64,000 bases of DNA from Eucommia ulmoides (GCA_016647705.1 CM028326.1:16307901-16371900); one strand, 5' to 3'. Shown: positions 10,897 through 22,629, numbered from the stretch's first letter. Translations and numbers: made by a program. The notes: generated from the sequence alone by a model not told the origin.

Positions 10897-11239
10897 TGGT
10901 AGGGGTGTAAAATACGCCGCTACTTACACTCGCAAGTATACGAGATCTAAGTTTTAGTATAGTGTGATCGTTAATATCGGGTTATCGTATCCACAAGGAT
11001 TGGTGTCGTTACTATCAAATACCACATTTGTCGTGACCTAATTTTATCTAGGCGAAAAATAAATGTATTTAATTAATTAAACTAATACTAATATAACCTA
11101 AATTAACTATACTAATATGCTAATATGTTTTAGGGTGAAGAATCGTCTGGGGATTAACGTGTTTACAAATATGTGTTCGATCTCGATTTACTCACGTTTA
11201 CGGTGTTCGACCTATTTGACAACCTCAGTATGTAAACTC

Positions 11240-11635
11240 TATCGCCACCTCTCCCGAGTGTAAGACTAGAGAATACATGATTTCGAGTCAACAAAGAAGT
11301 CCCCCTCAATATCTTAATGACCCTAGGTCACGTGAGTCTTGCCCAGCGTCATTGATTGCACATAATCCAACTCCATCTCAAGTTATTGGATCGTCGCGTT
11401 GTATTTACCCTATCGACAATCTCCCTTCTAAAACTCCCTCGCCACCTCTCCCGAGCGTAAGACGAGGGATATAACGCTACTTCGAGCCAACGAAAAAGTC
11501 CCTCTCAACATCTTAACGACCTTAGGTGGCGTGTGTCTTACCTCACGTCATCAATTGTCCATGATTCAAACCCCGACCGGGTTATAGAATCATGGCGTTT
11601 GTTTACCTTAATCCGAATCCGGGGTTTGTCAAAAC
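11240..11635. repeat. Internal tandem duplication of about 198 bp in LTR E
   Basis: The block 'cgccacctctcccgag(t/c)gta' followed by 'aagtcc' and 'atcttaa(t/c)gacc' appears twice, at about 11244 and 11440. A similar duplication is present in the A-3 3' LTR (30270-30650). Confidence 0.75.
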
Positions 11636-12114
11636 CCCGTATTCTCCATTTATCAATCCAAGCATAATAAACAAATAATACGATAAATATAATCAAACTA
11701 CGAAGAACAATCACAAACGAAACACCGAAATCATCCAAACAACGTATTTATAAATATAGTGTTAATCCCTACTACAATCCATATTTAACTCGAGGCCACA
11801 GTCGCATATACAATAAATAACGAGATAAACATGCTCACATGATCCTAAGATAAAGAAATAAGGAAAAACAATCGAAGAACTTAGCCTCGTCCGAAGATAA
11901 ACCGCTAAGAACGCTCTACGATTGATTTGTCATCTTCTCCACTTCGGGATGTGAGATCCACCACTAAAATCCCTAACTATACCCTCAAATATAGCCTAAG
12001 GGGCTCAAAAATCCATGGGGGCAAGAGAGTCACCGGCCAAGGGGGAGGAGAGTGGGTATTTATAGCCAAAATATCTCAAAAATATCTAAAAATATCTTAA
12101 GACTGTGCAGGAAA

Positions 12115-12365
12115 AATTCGCCTAGGCGGAGTTAGGTCGATTCGGTCTGATCATCTAGGCGGTGAAGTAGGCGGTAGACTGGAAGAACATTCTATTGGAT
12201 TTCCGCTTAGGTGAGCGGCTGTCAGTAGCCCATCTTTGTCTTCTGCTGGATTTTCGCCTAGGCGATGGAATCTTCGCCTAGGCGGTCGTCCGTCAGTAAC
12301 ATTTTGCTCTTCTCAGCTTCTTTACCGCTTAGGTAGTGGTTTGGACGCCTAAGCGGTGGGCCTAT
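12115..12365 (-). repeat. CGCCTAGGCGG palindrome array in LTR E
   Basis: At least six occurrences of CGCCTAGGCGG, CGCTTAGG or CGCCTAAGCGG lie upstream (minus sense) of the TATA box at 12057-12064. Confidence 0.75.
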
Positions 12366-12580
12366 TTCATCTTTTAGTCTCCGAACTTGTTTATCCACCG
12401 TAACTTCGAACCACTTTGGTTCGATCTCATCGTTTTCACTCCAGTTTTCTATCTTTTTGCCCCACACACCTGATTTATACAAAAAGATAAAAACTAATTA
12501 AAACATAATAAAAATAACTATAAACGTATTCGAAAACTAACAAATTCGGATTGGAAATAGATAGGTTTTCACACCTATCA

Positions 12581-13879
12581 TACTCCTAACACTTCGCAGT
12601 ATAAATTCATTAAATTTGTTAGAGAGAGAGGTGTCTGACTTGTCAAATAGGTAAGTTACCATTGATTTCTAAGACTTATACTAAATGATGTGCTTATTTG
12701 TTGTCTTAGAGACATTGTATGGTAATTCAGATAATCACATTTACTTAAAGTGTAGTAGCATGTTTGTTTCAAATTTTCTTATATTACTCATATCATGCAT
12801 CTATTGATATCTTTTGAAAATGATAATATTATTATAAGAAACATGTTACTTGAGATGACTTAATCTGAATCAATTGGTTTATAAAATCAAAATTTCTTGG
12901 AATTAGTTAGTGATAATGCATGATTTTGAGAATAATTGATAATATATTTAACTTGATCTCTACTAATGATTTTCTTCCAAATATGTTTCAAAGAGTTTCA
13001 GGTTATAAGATAATTTAAGGAGAAACAAATATGCATACAGAAATTCAAAGTTTAGTCAAGAATAAGAATGAGATTGATTCAAGGAGAAAATTGATTAGAG
13101 TTGAATCTTCATTCAACTCAGTGGTAAAACAATCTCATTCGTGCATGATTATGTAAGAAATTTATGTGATGTAAAATTATTATTTAATTTACAAAAATTG
13201 ACCCACATCTCTATGAATATCATATTTTGATTATATGCCTGCGTGGAATTCTATTATTAGCTAATACTGGTTTATTGATGAAATATTTATTGCTAAGACA
13301 TGTTTAATAAAATTAGTATTAATCATGATCTTACCTGTCGGCATATCGTATAAATTTAAGCTTACATTGTTGATATCACTTTTTAAAATCGGGTTATTCT
13401 ATTTATGATACCATATATACGATCATCTGAATATATATGACATTTCAATTTGTTGATAATATTGCATGTGGATATCCTTATAAGCATTAAGTGTCTGACA
13501 TACAACTAACATCTCCTGTTTTGTAAATAATTATTATTCTAAAAGGAAACTGAAATTTTATGAGATAAATATGCACTAGATTTATGTTGACAAGTTCATA
13601 AATTATGATTGAGATATTTTTCCTGTCCTAGTGCGTTAAAGATTACATATTTTTTTTTTAATTCTATCAAGGGAATATATTAATTAGTATAATGAGTAAA
13701 GCATGCTGACTTAATTCAAATTATATGATTTCATGTTACATTATTCAAATATTTTTATGATCTTTTAAACTTGCCTCAAGTTTGTTCTTCTAAGCATGAA
13801 TTAGTTTGTTTGCAATTATATAGGGGGGAAAGTTTTTATAAGTGGGGAAATAATATGCATTACTTAAATTGAAAAAGGG
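12581..13879. other. Unassigned AT-rich interval
   Basis: No ORF of note and no recognisable domain. It precedes the copia C-terminus on the plus strand and may be decayed copia interior, but I cannot show that. Confidence 0.4.
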
Positions 13880-13985
13880 GATATTGAAAATTTAGATACC
13901 TCCGATTAACTTATTAATATTTTCACTAAACCCCTAGCAGAAGATCAATGTTCATTAAAATTATTCAAGATACAGGTATGGCTAG
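13880..13985 (+). pseudogene. copia pol C-terminal end
   Basis: Translation gives EKGDIENLDTSD, a stop, then LINIFTKPLAEDQCSLKLF. This is the conserved end of copia RNase H ('...EQLADIFTKPLxEDxF'). It marks the 3' end of a plus-strand copia element, with an LTR expected downstream. Sequence upstream is too decayed to recognise the rest of the enzyme. Confidence 0.8.
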
Positions 13986-14274
13986 ACATAACAATGTATG
14001 CCAAGAGTGATGTTTTTGGTTCTCTGTCCCTACTTTTTGAGATGACGAAGGGAAAGAAGTTGATGTTTAAGGAGAAGTTATTAAGAAATTAGGCTTTGTG
14101 TTGAATATCGTTAAATTGGTTTTTGGGCTTATATTGAATATCCTTCGAATTGTTTGATTATATCATCAAGTTTATGCCTAAATGAGTTAAATACCCATCC
14201 TCGGATTTAGGGGAAGCGTGATTACATTTTTTTTTTAAGAAAACATCACAGTTAATTGTTATCATCAAAATGTG

Positions 14275-16573
14275 GGAGATTATTAATCCCCAGATTTTGA
14301 TGAACAATTAAGTGTTGATATTTTTTGTGGAATTAATGTGTTTGTTGAGTATTTTAGAATACGAGTTCCATATATTTGATTATGTTGAAGACATCATGAA
14401 GAACAATTTAGGGGTGCAAAGATGAATACATTAAAGAAATAAAGAGATGTGAAGACCTTGAAGAAATTAGGTGAAAACAACTCTATACTTTTATAATCTG
14501 AATGCAACCTGAATTAAGATCACACATGACACTGTTAAATGAGTTATCTTTATGTGTATTTTGATATTAATATGATAGAATTTAGGATCCTAATTATTAA
14601 TTTGATATGTGCTCCTTATGTGAAATTGAAAATAATAATTGACATAATTAAAAATAAGGTTTAAAGTATAAAAACTTGAATTTTAGGGTCAATTCAGTTA
14701 ACTGAGAAAAGTAATCAGTTAACTGAATAAAACAGTGAGTTTTGGAGCAGAATTGTTGACGGAAAGAACCACCCAACTTCAATAGGTCAGTCAATTGAAA
14801 GGAATCGGTCAACCGTTTGAATCATTGAGGTTTTGGGAGAAAAATGAAATGTCCTTGCAATGATTGGTCAACCGAACTAAGCCAATCGGTCAACCGATTG
14901 GATTTGAGGTTTTGGCAAGAAACGACCATGAAACAATCGATCAATCGAATGGGAGGAAATCAGTCAACCGATTGGGTTGAAGTTGCGCTGGAGAAACCTT
15001 TGGCATTAATCAGTCAACTGATTTGGTGAAATTAGTCAATCGACTGCCTGTGAAGCCTTGGCCTGGTTTCAGTGTTGTATCAATCAGTCAACCAAACACC
15101 AGGGATCGGTCAGTCGACTGTTTTGGTTGTAATTTCGATGAACTTGGTCTCCGGGTCATAAACTAGCCATTTTTTATGATTTCAAGAGAGAGATTTGGGA
15201 GATCTGATCTTATTAAAGATATGGTACATGTATTTTAATATCCCTATTGATTTGGTCCACATAATTCATGATGCTCTTAATTTAAGTAGTTAAATACTTC
15301 TTATCTTTACGATTGTTAATTGAGAAATATTTCATGGACTTATTTGAGAGTTTTAAGAGTTATTTTTAAGTGGATTACCCTTGAATTGAATGATATTATT
15401 ATATAGGGTCTAAGAATATCTTTTATAGGGATATTCTTTGAAAAGTAACTATTGGAGGGCTTGTTATTGATCTATATATTTTGACCTACGGGATTAAGAT
15501 ACATTACATCAAGAACATTAATATTAAGTTTTTCTAAGAGAGATTGTTACACTGAAATTTTCAAGAGATATTCTTGCTACGTTCTTGATCTAAAACGTTG
15601 TTGATTTGGTGTCACCAACTTGTGCAATATTATGATTCTATTTCAATCTTCGGTGTTTTCCCGATGAGATCTTTTCAAACTATTGTTCTTTATTTTGAAT
15701 TCGTATTATTATTATTTTCTTGGTTATAAGATTGTTAGAAATTCGTTTTCAAACTTAAAAGCCTGAAAATGTTTTTAAATGGATTTTGCTGGTTTATCTG
15801 ATTACATACTATAAATTGTACTACCCACATTATTTATTTAATCAAATAGTAAAAGCTCCTTGTGGGACTGTATTTGTGAGTTTGAGCGTATTAAACATGG
15901 TTAGGTTAGTGTCTAGTCAGGGTAACTAGGTTTCAATTTTTTTCCTGTAAAAATAATTAGGGTTTGATATTTGTCTTAAGTAAAAAGATTTTGTTATTAT
16001 ATTTCCTTAAAAAGAACTAGGTCTTGATTCTCTCTCCGATTGAATTGAGTGAATTATGAAGGTTTTATCCTTGTGAAAATGATACTTGTGAGTGTAGTGA
16101 GGTTTGATCTTTAGCCTGTTAAAAGGGTTAGATTATGATTCTTCCTTTAATAGAATTAGGTTAGTCTTTAGCCTGGTAAAAAGATAAGGTTCTTCCTTAA
16201 CTTGAGAAAAGAATAATTGTAAATGTTAATTCTGAGCCTAGTAAAAGAATTATTGTAAGGGTTTTAGTTCCTACCTGCTAAATGAATCGAGGGTTTAGAG
16301 ATTACGAATTTTTGTGGATCTTGGGGGACTGGATTAAGCAAGGTTAACTTGCTGAACTAGGATATATCTTGGTATGTTGTATTCTTTATTTTCATTATAT
16401 TGTGTTTGGTTGTACATCTAGTTAAAAACACTTATCTGCTGCGTAACGAAGATAATAATTGATTTAGAAAAAATTGATTATTTGATAATTAAGTGTTAAA
16501 AGATTTATTTTCTTAAATTTTTGTAACTACCCAATTCACTCCTCTCTTGAATAGCTCATTAAGCCAACAAGAA
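14275..16573 (+). repeat. LTR region of copia element F
   Basis: A purine-rich AATGTGGGAGATTATTAATC at about 14270 looks like a polypurine tract and LTR start, about 290 bp after the pol end. The interval holds a palindrome array (14690-15135), a region repeated at 16574-17972, and the TTTGTAACTACCCAATTCAC block near 16520. That block is typical of the far end of SIRE/Maximus-type LTRs or leaders. No primer site is visible after it. Confidence 0.6.
14690..15135 (+). repeat. AATCGGTCAACCGATT palindrome array in copia LTR
   Basis: More than ten occurrences of (A)TCGGTCAACCGAT or CAGTTAACTG variants. The consensus is a 7-bp inverted repeat around a 2-base centre, for example at 14883-14899. The setting, in an LTR-like region before the transcribed part, resembles the family A arrays. 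Confidence 0.75.
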
Positions 16574-17972
16574 GGATTTGGAGGATTTAAACTTAATTGA
16601 ACTAACAACTTATTATGTTATCCCTATTAATATGGTCCATATATTTTGATATTCTCCTAATTTAAATGGTTTAATACTTCCTATTTCTATAGTTTTAGAT
16701 TAAGAATAGTTTTATAAACTTAAATGAGAGAATTGAAAGTTATTTTTAAGTGAAATATGGGATGTAAGAGTGTCATTAAGTGGTATATCTTTGAGAAACT
16801 AGCCATTGGAGGGCTAGTTATTGGTCTATTACTATAGACATGTGGGAATTGAGTTGAGCACATCAAGAATATCAGTTTGAACTATTATAAGAGTGAGATT
16901 TTTGCTGAGATTTCAAAGAGTCATTCTATATTAGTTCTTGATCTATAGCGCTAACTATTTGGCGTCATCGACTTGAGTTTTAATTGCGATATTATAATTA
17001 TCTTCGGTGTTTTCCCGGTGAGGTAAATCCAAACTTTATTCTTTGCTTTAAAGTTATATTTATATTGATTGTTTGGCTTAGGATTACTAGAAAATCATTT
17101 TAAACTTAAAAGCTTGAAAATCTTTTTTAAACGATTTCTATTTATTTATCTGATTATGTGCTAAATTTGTGCTACTCACATTATTAATTAATCAGATCTG
17201 AATTGTCTCACGTTGTATCTATCACGTAATAATTATTCGGGACATTAATTGAGTATATTTATATTGAGGTGGTAGAGACTCCTTGTGGATAAAAACTTAC
17301 ATTTTTGTATTTGTGAGTTTGAGTAGATTAAACAGGTTTAAGATGATGTCTAGTCAGGGTAGCTAGGTTTTGATTTTTTTTATGTGAAAAAAATTAGGGT
17401 TTGATCATTATCTTGTAAAAAGGTTAGGTGTTATTCTTTTCCCTTAAAAAGAATTAGATTTTGATTTATCCTGCAATTGATTTTTTTATTTTATTTTTTA
17501 TTTTTTAGTGATTTATAAAGGTTCATCATTTCCTATAAAAAGGATAAGTGAGAGAAAGTTAAGTTTTTCTTTTAACCTAGTAAAAAGATAAGGGTTCATC
17601 CTTGACCCCGTGAAAAGAGTAAATTGTAAATGTTGATTTTGTGTCCGTAAAAGAATCTTGAATTGTAAGGGTTTGGTTCCTATCTGGTAAATGAATGGAA
17701 GGGTTCAATGGATGGCAAATTTTCATGGAGTTCGGGGGATTGGACGTAGGTAAGATTAACTTGACCGAACTGGGATAAATTCTTGTGTGGTGCATTGATT
17801 TATTTTCTATCTTGTGTTTGGATATGCATTTAGTATTAAACGCAAATTTGCTGCGCATAAAGATAATAATCTAATCAGGAAAATTTATTATTTTTATTTA
17901 AAGAAATTAATTATTTAATTTTAGTAACTACTCAATTCACTTCCCTCTTGAATAACTCTTTAGACCAACAAC
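16574..17972 (+). repeat. Second copy of the copia F LTR 3' part
   Basis: This stretch repeats 15205-16573 in the same orientation. Matching landmarks are 'atccctattgatttggtcca' / 'atccctattaatatggtcca', 'ttcggtgttttcccg(a/g)tgag', 'gtctagtcagggta(a/g)ctagg', and 'cttgaata(g/a)ctc' near the end. The palindrome-bearing first part is not repeated. Both copies hold a loose 35-45 bp repeat around CCTGGTAAAAAGATTAGG. Confidence 0.75.
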
Positions 17973-18930
17973 ATCTATGTAATTGGTCACTCTTTGGGCC
18001 AATATCTTTATGTTTGGTCACTGGTCATACCTCCTTGGACTAGATGCACATTTAATAGTAAGTGTTTGTTATGCACAACACAGACACCCTACCGCATCCA
18101 ATCATTTTCTCGAGTGAGAAGTTATTTGTAGATAATGAATTCAATCCGGTGTGGACAACCCTACAACAGCAACCTCTATATTACCAATCATCATAGGTCA
18201 AATTTAAATGTTTTTAAAGGTATGTGTCAAAAACCTAAAAACAAGATAATTCAATTATTTTTCAATAAAAAAAATATTCTATATCTTTCAAAATAATTTT
18301 CTTATTATTTATTCTTATTTTATTCTTTCATTTTTTGAAGTGTTTCAAATAATTTTTTAATTGTTCAATATTCATCAAGTTGTCCTAAGTTAATATTAAC
18401 TTGCTGTTTGATGTAAGAAACTTATATTTTTACTGCTAAAAAAGGAATTTAAAAATATAGAAAATATTAAATAGTGAAATTATATAATTAAAACTCACCA
18501 GAAGAACTTGAAATTCTTCGGTTCAAGGAAAGTCACACTTTTTCGGCCATAATTTTTTTAATAAACGGTAAGGTGTGTCCTAACCACCTTACGTGCACCT
18601 CAATTAATCACATTTCGTACGATCATAAAAATACACTCTTTCATACATTTAAAATTTATTTTTTAAAATATTCTCCAAAAAAATAAAATCTTAGTTGATA
18701 AGAAAAAAAAAAAAAAACACAACTTACAATCAGACTAACACCTCTTGGTAAATCTTTCTAACCATGACAATATAATTCAAATTTTCAAAAAAGACAATAT
18801 TTAACCAATAAATTGAACCCCTCAGAAAGCTTAATTTGTGTGCCCATAACAAGCCGGGTACATTATTCGATTCGAAAAACTAGCAAATAGTCTTAAAAAT
18901 AGGCAGCAAAAGCTTATTTTACATTAATCA
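17973..18930. other. AT-rich interval between copia F and the BAHD gene
   Basis: No gene is visible. The part nearest 18930 is the 3' flank of the acyltransferase on the minus strand; ATGTAAAATAAGC near 18915 could serve as a near-upstream polyadenylation element. Confidence 0.4.
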
Positions 18931-20289
18931 TCATTCTAAAACCTTAAGCCCCTCGTTGAAAATGGCAGTAAAAGCTTTCATCTGTGTCTCAGAGAAACAC
19001 AAACCCACCTCCATATCACCTCCCGATTCTCTGCCAACGTTAAGCGACAAAGATCCAGTAAAGTCAATCGAAACGAATTCAAATTTGTTGGGCTTCCCCC
19101 ACCCGAAATCCAGGTCGTAGTAGTTGAATTTCGGTGACCCGGAAATCCCAATCAGTCGATCATATTTGACCGGCGCATAATCGTCGAACCATGTTTTGGC
19201 ACCATTGAACAATCCCACTCCGCTGTCCAGCCTCTGGGAGAGACCCTCTCCGATTGCTTCCGCCGCCGTCAGAAACCCATCTTTGCCCACTATCAGCCTT
19301 GTCTTAGCGGACGCGATGCACCCCGACAAGCAATTTCCGAAGTAAGTCACCGGCAACGGTGGGTCGAGACGGGTCCGACACTCGGCCGCACATCCGAAGA
19401 ACTCAGTCTCATCCTCACCCACTTCTGCTCCTCCACCTGTAACACGAGATTTAATCACACATGACCACACATAAGCACACACGACCGTAAAACTCGATAC
19501 CCGCGGTGTTTTGGGTCGTCGGGTTAATACCAAATTCTTCAGTTTCTGGATATCCGCCCTCCTCAGGACGAACGTTGTCCGAACTTTGTCGGAATTATAA
19601 GGCAGCTGGAAAGATTGCGCTAGGGCGCTTTTTCCTAGATGGGATTGAAAAATTTCCAACAATCCTTCCGGATCTCTGACCACACTCCGATCATAAAACG
19701 GGAGAGATTCATTTGGTAATTCACCAAGCTTAGTGATGGAAGCCCATGACTTCATGAAATTGAACATGGAGTTAGCGTCTCCGGCGCCGTGGTGATTGGT
19801 GAAGCCTAAACAGATGCCGGCGTTCGGAAATAACGTCACCTGCAGGGCCATAACCGGAGTTGAAACCGACTCAGACGACTCATTAGCTGCCGGCAACTGA
19901 GGTACCAGAGGGTAAAAATCTTCAGCCTTACGCGGATGATTCCCGGTTAGAATTTTGAAATCGGCGTTTGACTCGGAGAAGATAAACGAAACAGAGTCGC
20001 CCTCCACGTAACGAATCTCCGGCGGATCGGAGTTCGAAGGGGAGATTAAGTTACCCGCGAGTGGGGCGAAGTGTTGGAGAGTGAGAGAGAGAGAGTGTTT
20101 AAGCTCCGGAATAAGTGTCTCTAGAAAATGGGTTTTGGAGTGGGGGTACTCGTAGAAGATTAGGCGGTGGATGGGGTGGAAGCTCCGCCAAAGAATGTCG
20201 AAGAAAGTGAAAGGGAGAGATGTTTTGGCGGCGGACGGTGGTGCAACACGGCTGTGCTCGAGCACAGTGACCAAGTGGGAAGGTGCCAT
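18931..20289 (-). CDS. BAHD acyltransferase, malonyltransferase-like
   Basis: This is a 452-residue protein from a single exon, the usual length for the family. BAHD enzymes are cytosolic and transfer an acyl group from a CoA thioester to plant secondary metabolites. The catalytic HxxxD reads HGAGD (residues 167-171) and the structural DFGWG is intact (394-398). YFGNC (316-320) is typical of the clade that acylates anthocyanin, flavonoid and other phenolic glucosides, often from malonyl-CoA, so a phenolic glucoside malonyltransferase is the best guess. Substrate and acyl donor cannot be read from sequence. The residues before the motif (NHHGAGD) differ from the commoner NH.xxDG form. The start fits the family N-terminus (MAPSHLVTVLEHSRVAPPS). 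It is the only intact host-type gene in the window. Confidence 0.93.
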   Translation of the reverse strand: MAPSHLVTVLEHSRVAPPSAAKTSLPFTFFDILWRSFHPIHRLIFYEYPHSKTHFLETLIPELKHSLSLTLQHFAPLAGNLISPSNSDPPEIRYVEGDSVSFIFSESNADFKILTGNHPRKAEDFYPLVPQLPAANESSESVSTPVMALQVTLFPNAGICLGFTNHHGAGDANSMFNFMKSWASITKLGELPNESLPFYDRSVVRDPEGLLEIFQSHLGKSALAQSFQLPYNSDKVRTTFVLRRADIQKLKNLVLTRRPKTPRVSSFTVVCAYVWSCVIKSRVTGGGAEVGEDETEFFGCAAECRTRLDPPLPVTYFGNCLSGCIASAKTRLIVGKDGFLTAAEAIGEGLSQRLDSGVGLFNGAKTWFDDYAPVKYDRLIGISGSPKFNYYDLDFGWGKPNKFEFVSIDFTGSLSLNVGRESGGDMEVGLCFSETQMKAFTAIFNEGLKVLE

Positions 20290-20399
20290 GTTGAGCAGAA
20301 GCTACAGATTGCAGAGCTTCTGTAAATTACGGGAAGATGTATAAGATTCTGGTAATGAAATCGTCGGGTAAGACAGAACAATACGTGAGTGATTACGTA

Positions 20400-20430
20400 A
20401 CTTTTTGCAGATAATATATAGATAATATAC
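20400..20430 (-). promoter_or_regulatory. Probable TATA region of the BAHD gene
   Basis: The minus strand carries TATTATCTATATATTATCTG (20407-20426), about 120-135 bp upstream of the ATG, leaving a leader of roughly 100 nt. Further up, ACACGTGT (20662-20669) is a perfect palindromic G-box/ABRE-type element. Confidence 0.5.
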
Positions 20431-20541
20431 GTAAATTCACTACTAGACAAACACTGCAAATACGATAAAATATTGAACAATTCAAAAACAATATAATTTA
20501 CAAAATTACGACTAAGCAATGCATATTTTAAGGCCGACTGG

Positions 20542-20607
20542 GGACTCTTTGGGTACATCGTCCCAATTGTACTTGGACTCTTTGATTACATCGTCCTCAT
20601 TGTATTT
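20542..20607. repeat. 33-bp direct repeat, two units
   Basis: The two units share GGACTCTTTG, then TACATCGTCC and ATTGTA, with spacing of 33 bp (20542 and 20575). They lie about 260 bp upstream of the BAHD start. Confidence 0.75.
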
Positions 20608-21958
20608 TATATTTTGGACGTTCACAAACAATGGCTGTTATAATTTGATGAAGAATATTTTACACGTGTAAGAAGAAAGTCTAGAAGCAACATAAGACAA
20701 CTCGAGCATAACTTATTGATACATGAGGATTCTAATTGAGAACCCGAGATAAATACAGAGAACATCCTCAGTACCGATTATAAACTTTGAGTCACCCGAG
20801 ATATTAGCTCAGGTCTACATGTAAATAAAGTATCTTCGTGATAACCGAGGACATCTCAAGTTCCATCCCAAGCTCGGGTTACGTCCCTTGCTTGGAACAG
20901 TTAACAAATTTCACTATGTAAGAAAAGGGGATATTGGATAGTTAGTGTAACGACCATAACGCTTCAATCTCCTGAATCTCTCTACCTCTACTGGGGATTG
21001 ATTGAGATCTACTAGTAATGGGGATTAATTGGGATCTTAGGAAAAACTTGTCAAATAAGTCTTCCCAAACCCACAAATACCAAGTTAAGGAACATACAAA
21101 TTTACTAAATCAATACTCTACCAAATTCATATCATAAAACTCTACTCATTGTCAAAATGGAGGTGGCCGCTAGATCCACCCATAGTTCATTGTTTTGCAG
21201 GAACCAAGACTTAAGAGGATTATATTTTGACATTGGAGAGTACCGTATGTGATGATCCAAATTCTTTTGTCATAATAATTTAAATGAAAATTTCTTAATT
21301 TTAGTAAGGCATATGTATAGATCCTACATAAGGAAAATTGGATTGATTTTTCCATAGGATAACCAAACAAATTCTAAATACTATGAACTCTTGGTGATAA
21401 GGGGGTTTCCGCTGACAATCGAAGTGGTGTAAATTGATTTGTTATCCACGCACGAGTTAGCCGATCATCTTTTAGTCAACCCTCCCCCTTGATCTTTGTT
21501 GAAACACGTTCCCTAAGCTAGAGCATCATTGAGGTTTTGGGGAGGATTTTTGGCCAAAGATTAAAAGAAATTCCCCATCCGAAGGCCGCTCATAAAGGCG
21601 GCAGGAGCTACTGATCATTCTCGATTTCTTAATAATGTGACTCCTTAAATATATATTTTTCTATAATCTTGAGTGTTTATATACTTCTAATAAGTTTATT
21701 TGTTATATTTACACATATTTGAAGTGTTCTACCAAAATCAAAGATAAAACTCGTAATTTACGGGTACTCAAATAAAAACCACTGTCTACTATTTCAACTA
21801 TGACTAATTGCATAGTTGGAATTTTAAGAAAAAACAAATTTCATATGAAATAACACTCCCTAATATTTCGAAAGACTGGTCATATAGTAAAATAAGAGTT
21901 TATATGAAAATGATATATAGACGTTTGAAGTCGACAGTACCAATCTGCCAGACACGCA
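20608..21958. other. Unassigned interval upstream of the BAHD gene
   Basis: No ORF or domain that I recognise. The 20690-20900 part holds several CTCGGG/CCCGAG words, which may come from a decayed repeat. Confidence 0.4.
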
Positions 21959-22125
21959 TTGCGTGCGCAATCTATTCGTCACACGCATGACTAGAAGCAG
22001 TGGGATGTCATTTTGAGTGTTGTGCGCACGACCAAAGACATCATGCGCATGACAAGGCCCTGGAACAAACCTAAATCTGCAAACTTTAACCCTAAACCCT
22101 AGGGATCATCTTGGGTCTATAAATA
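21959..22125 (+). promoter_or_regulatory. Promoter-like segment: palindromes, telobox, TATA
   Basis: Perfect palindromes (TTGCGTGCGCAA with a 2-bp centre at 21959-21970, GTGCGCAC at 22022-22029, CATGCGCATG at 22042-22051) are followed by a telobox (AACCCTAAACCCTAG, 22088-22102) and TATAAATA (22118-22125). A pyrimidine-rich leader follows, then ATG at 22271 opening a very short frame (MAVLRISSDKIPSYVMTIG). It may be a U3 region of an unrecognised LTR or a host promoter whose gene was cut by element B. Confidence 0.5.
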
Positions 22126-22624
22126 CAAGCACAAATCTTAATAAATCGCATTGTGCATAGTCCAAGCCACATTCCACTTTCCATTCTCACTCTATTTTCC
22201 ATTATCTATTCCACCATTTTTTACCATTTCTTGAAGAAAAAAGGCTAAGGTTCTTAAGAGGAAGGCGAAGATGGCTGTTTTGAGGATTTCATCCGACAAA
22301 ATACCGAGCTACGTAATGACGATTGGGTAATCTCCTTCAATCAAGATAGGATTATGGTAAAGTATTTTTGGTTTATGTGATATTGTATTTCTAATTTAAT
22401 TTTAGATTTGTGTAAACAATTGTATGACGATAAATCTCGTTCTTGATTTGATTTTATTGTGATTGGATTTATTTTCAAAAGGTTATTGTAGAATTTTTGG
22501 TTTTAAATCCGATTGCTTCTATAATATTAGATTTAGTACATGTGGTCTAGATCTAATGGTTATACAATCATATTTTTTAGTGATTGATTATTAAATTGGA
22601 CGGTTTATGTCTAAATTTTAATTC
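22126..22624 (+). other. Leader-like sequence before element B
   Basis: CT/AT-rich sequence with a possible splice donor in 'attatggtaaag' (about 22352). No coding sequence beyond the 19-codon frame at 22271. It ends at the ACCCT that flanks element B. Confidence 0.35.
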
Positions 22625-22629
22625 ACCCT

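Larger units (their letters stand above)
10897..12580 (-). repeat. Family A solo LTR (copy E), TSD TACTC
   Basis: It starts TGGTAGGGGTGTAAAATACG and ends CACACCTATCA, flanked by perfect TACTC duplications (10892-10896 and 12581-12585). No internal region is attached, so it is a solo LTR from LTR-LTR recombination. The minus TATA is TATTTATA at 12057-12064. It contains an internal duplication of about 198 bp (near 11240 and 11438). Confidence 0.9.

Noticed and set aside
20160-20558. 132-aa minus-strand frame overlapping the BAHD start
   Set aside because: It lies in a different frame from the intact BAHD protein and runs through its promoter and leader, with no domain.
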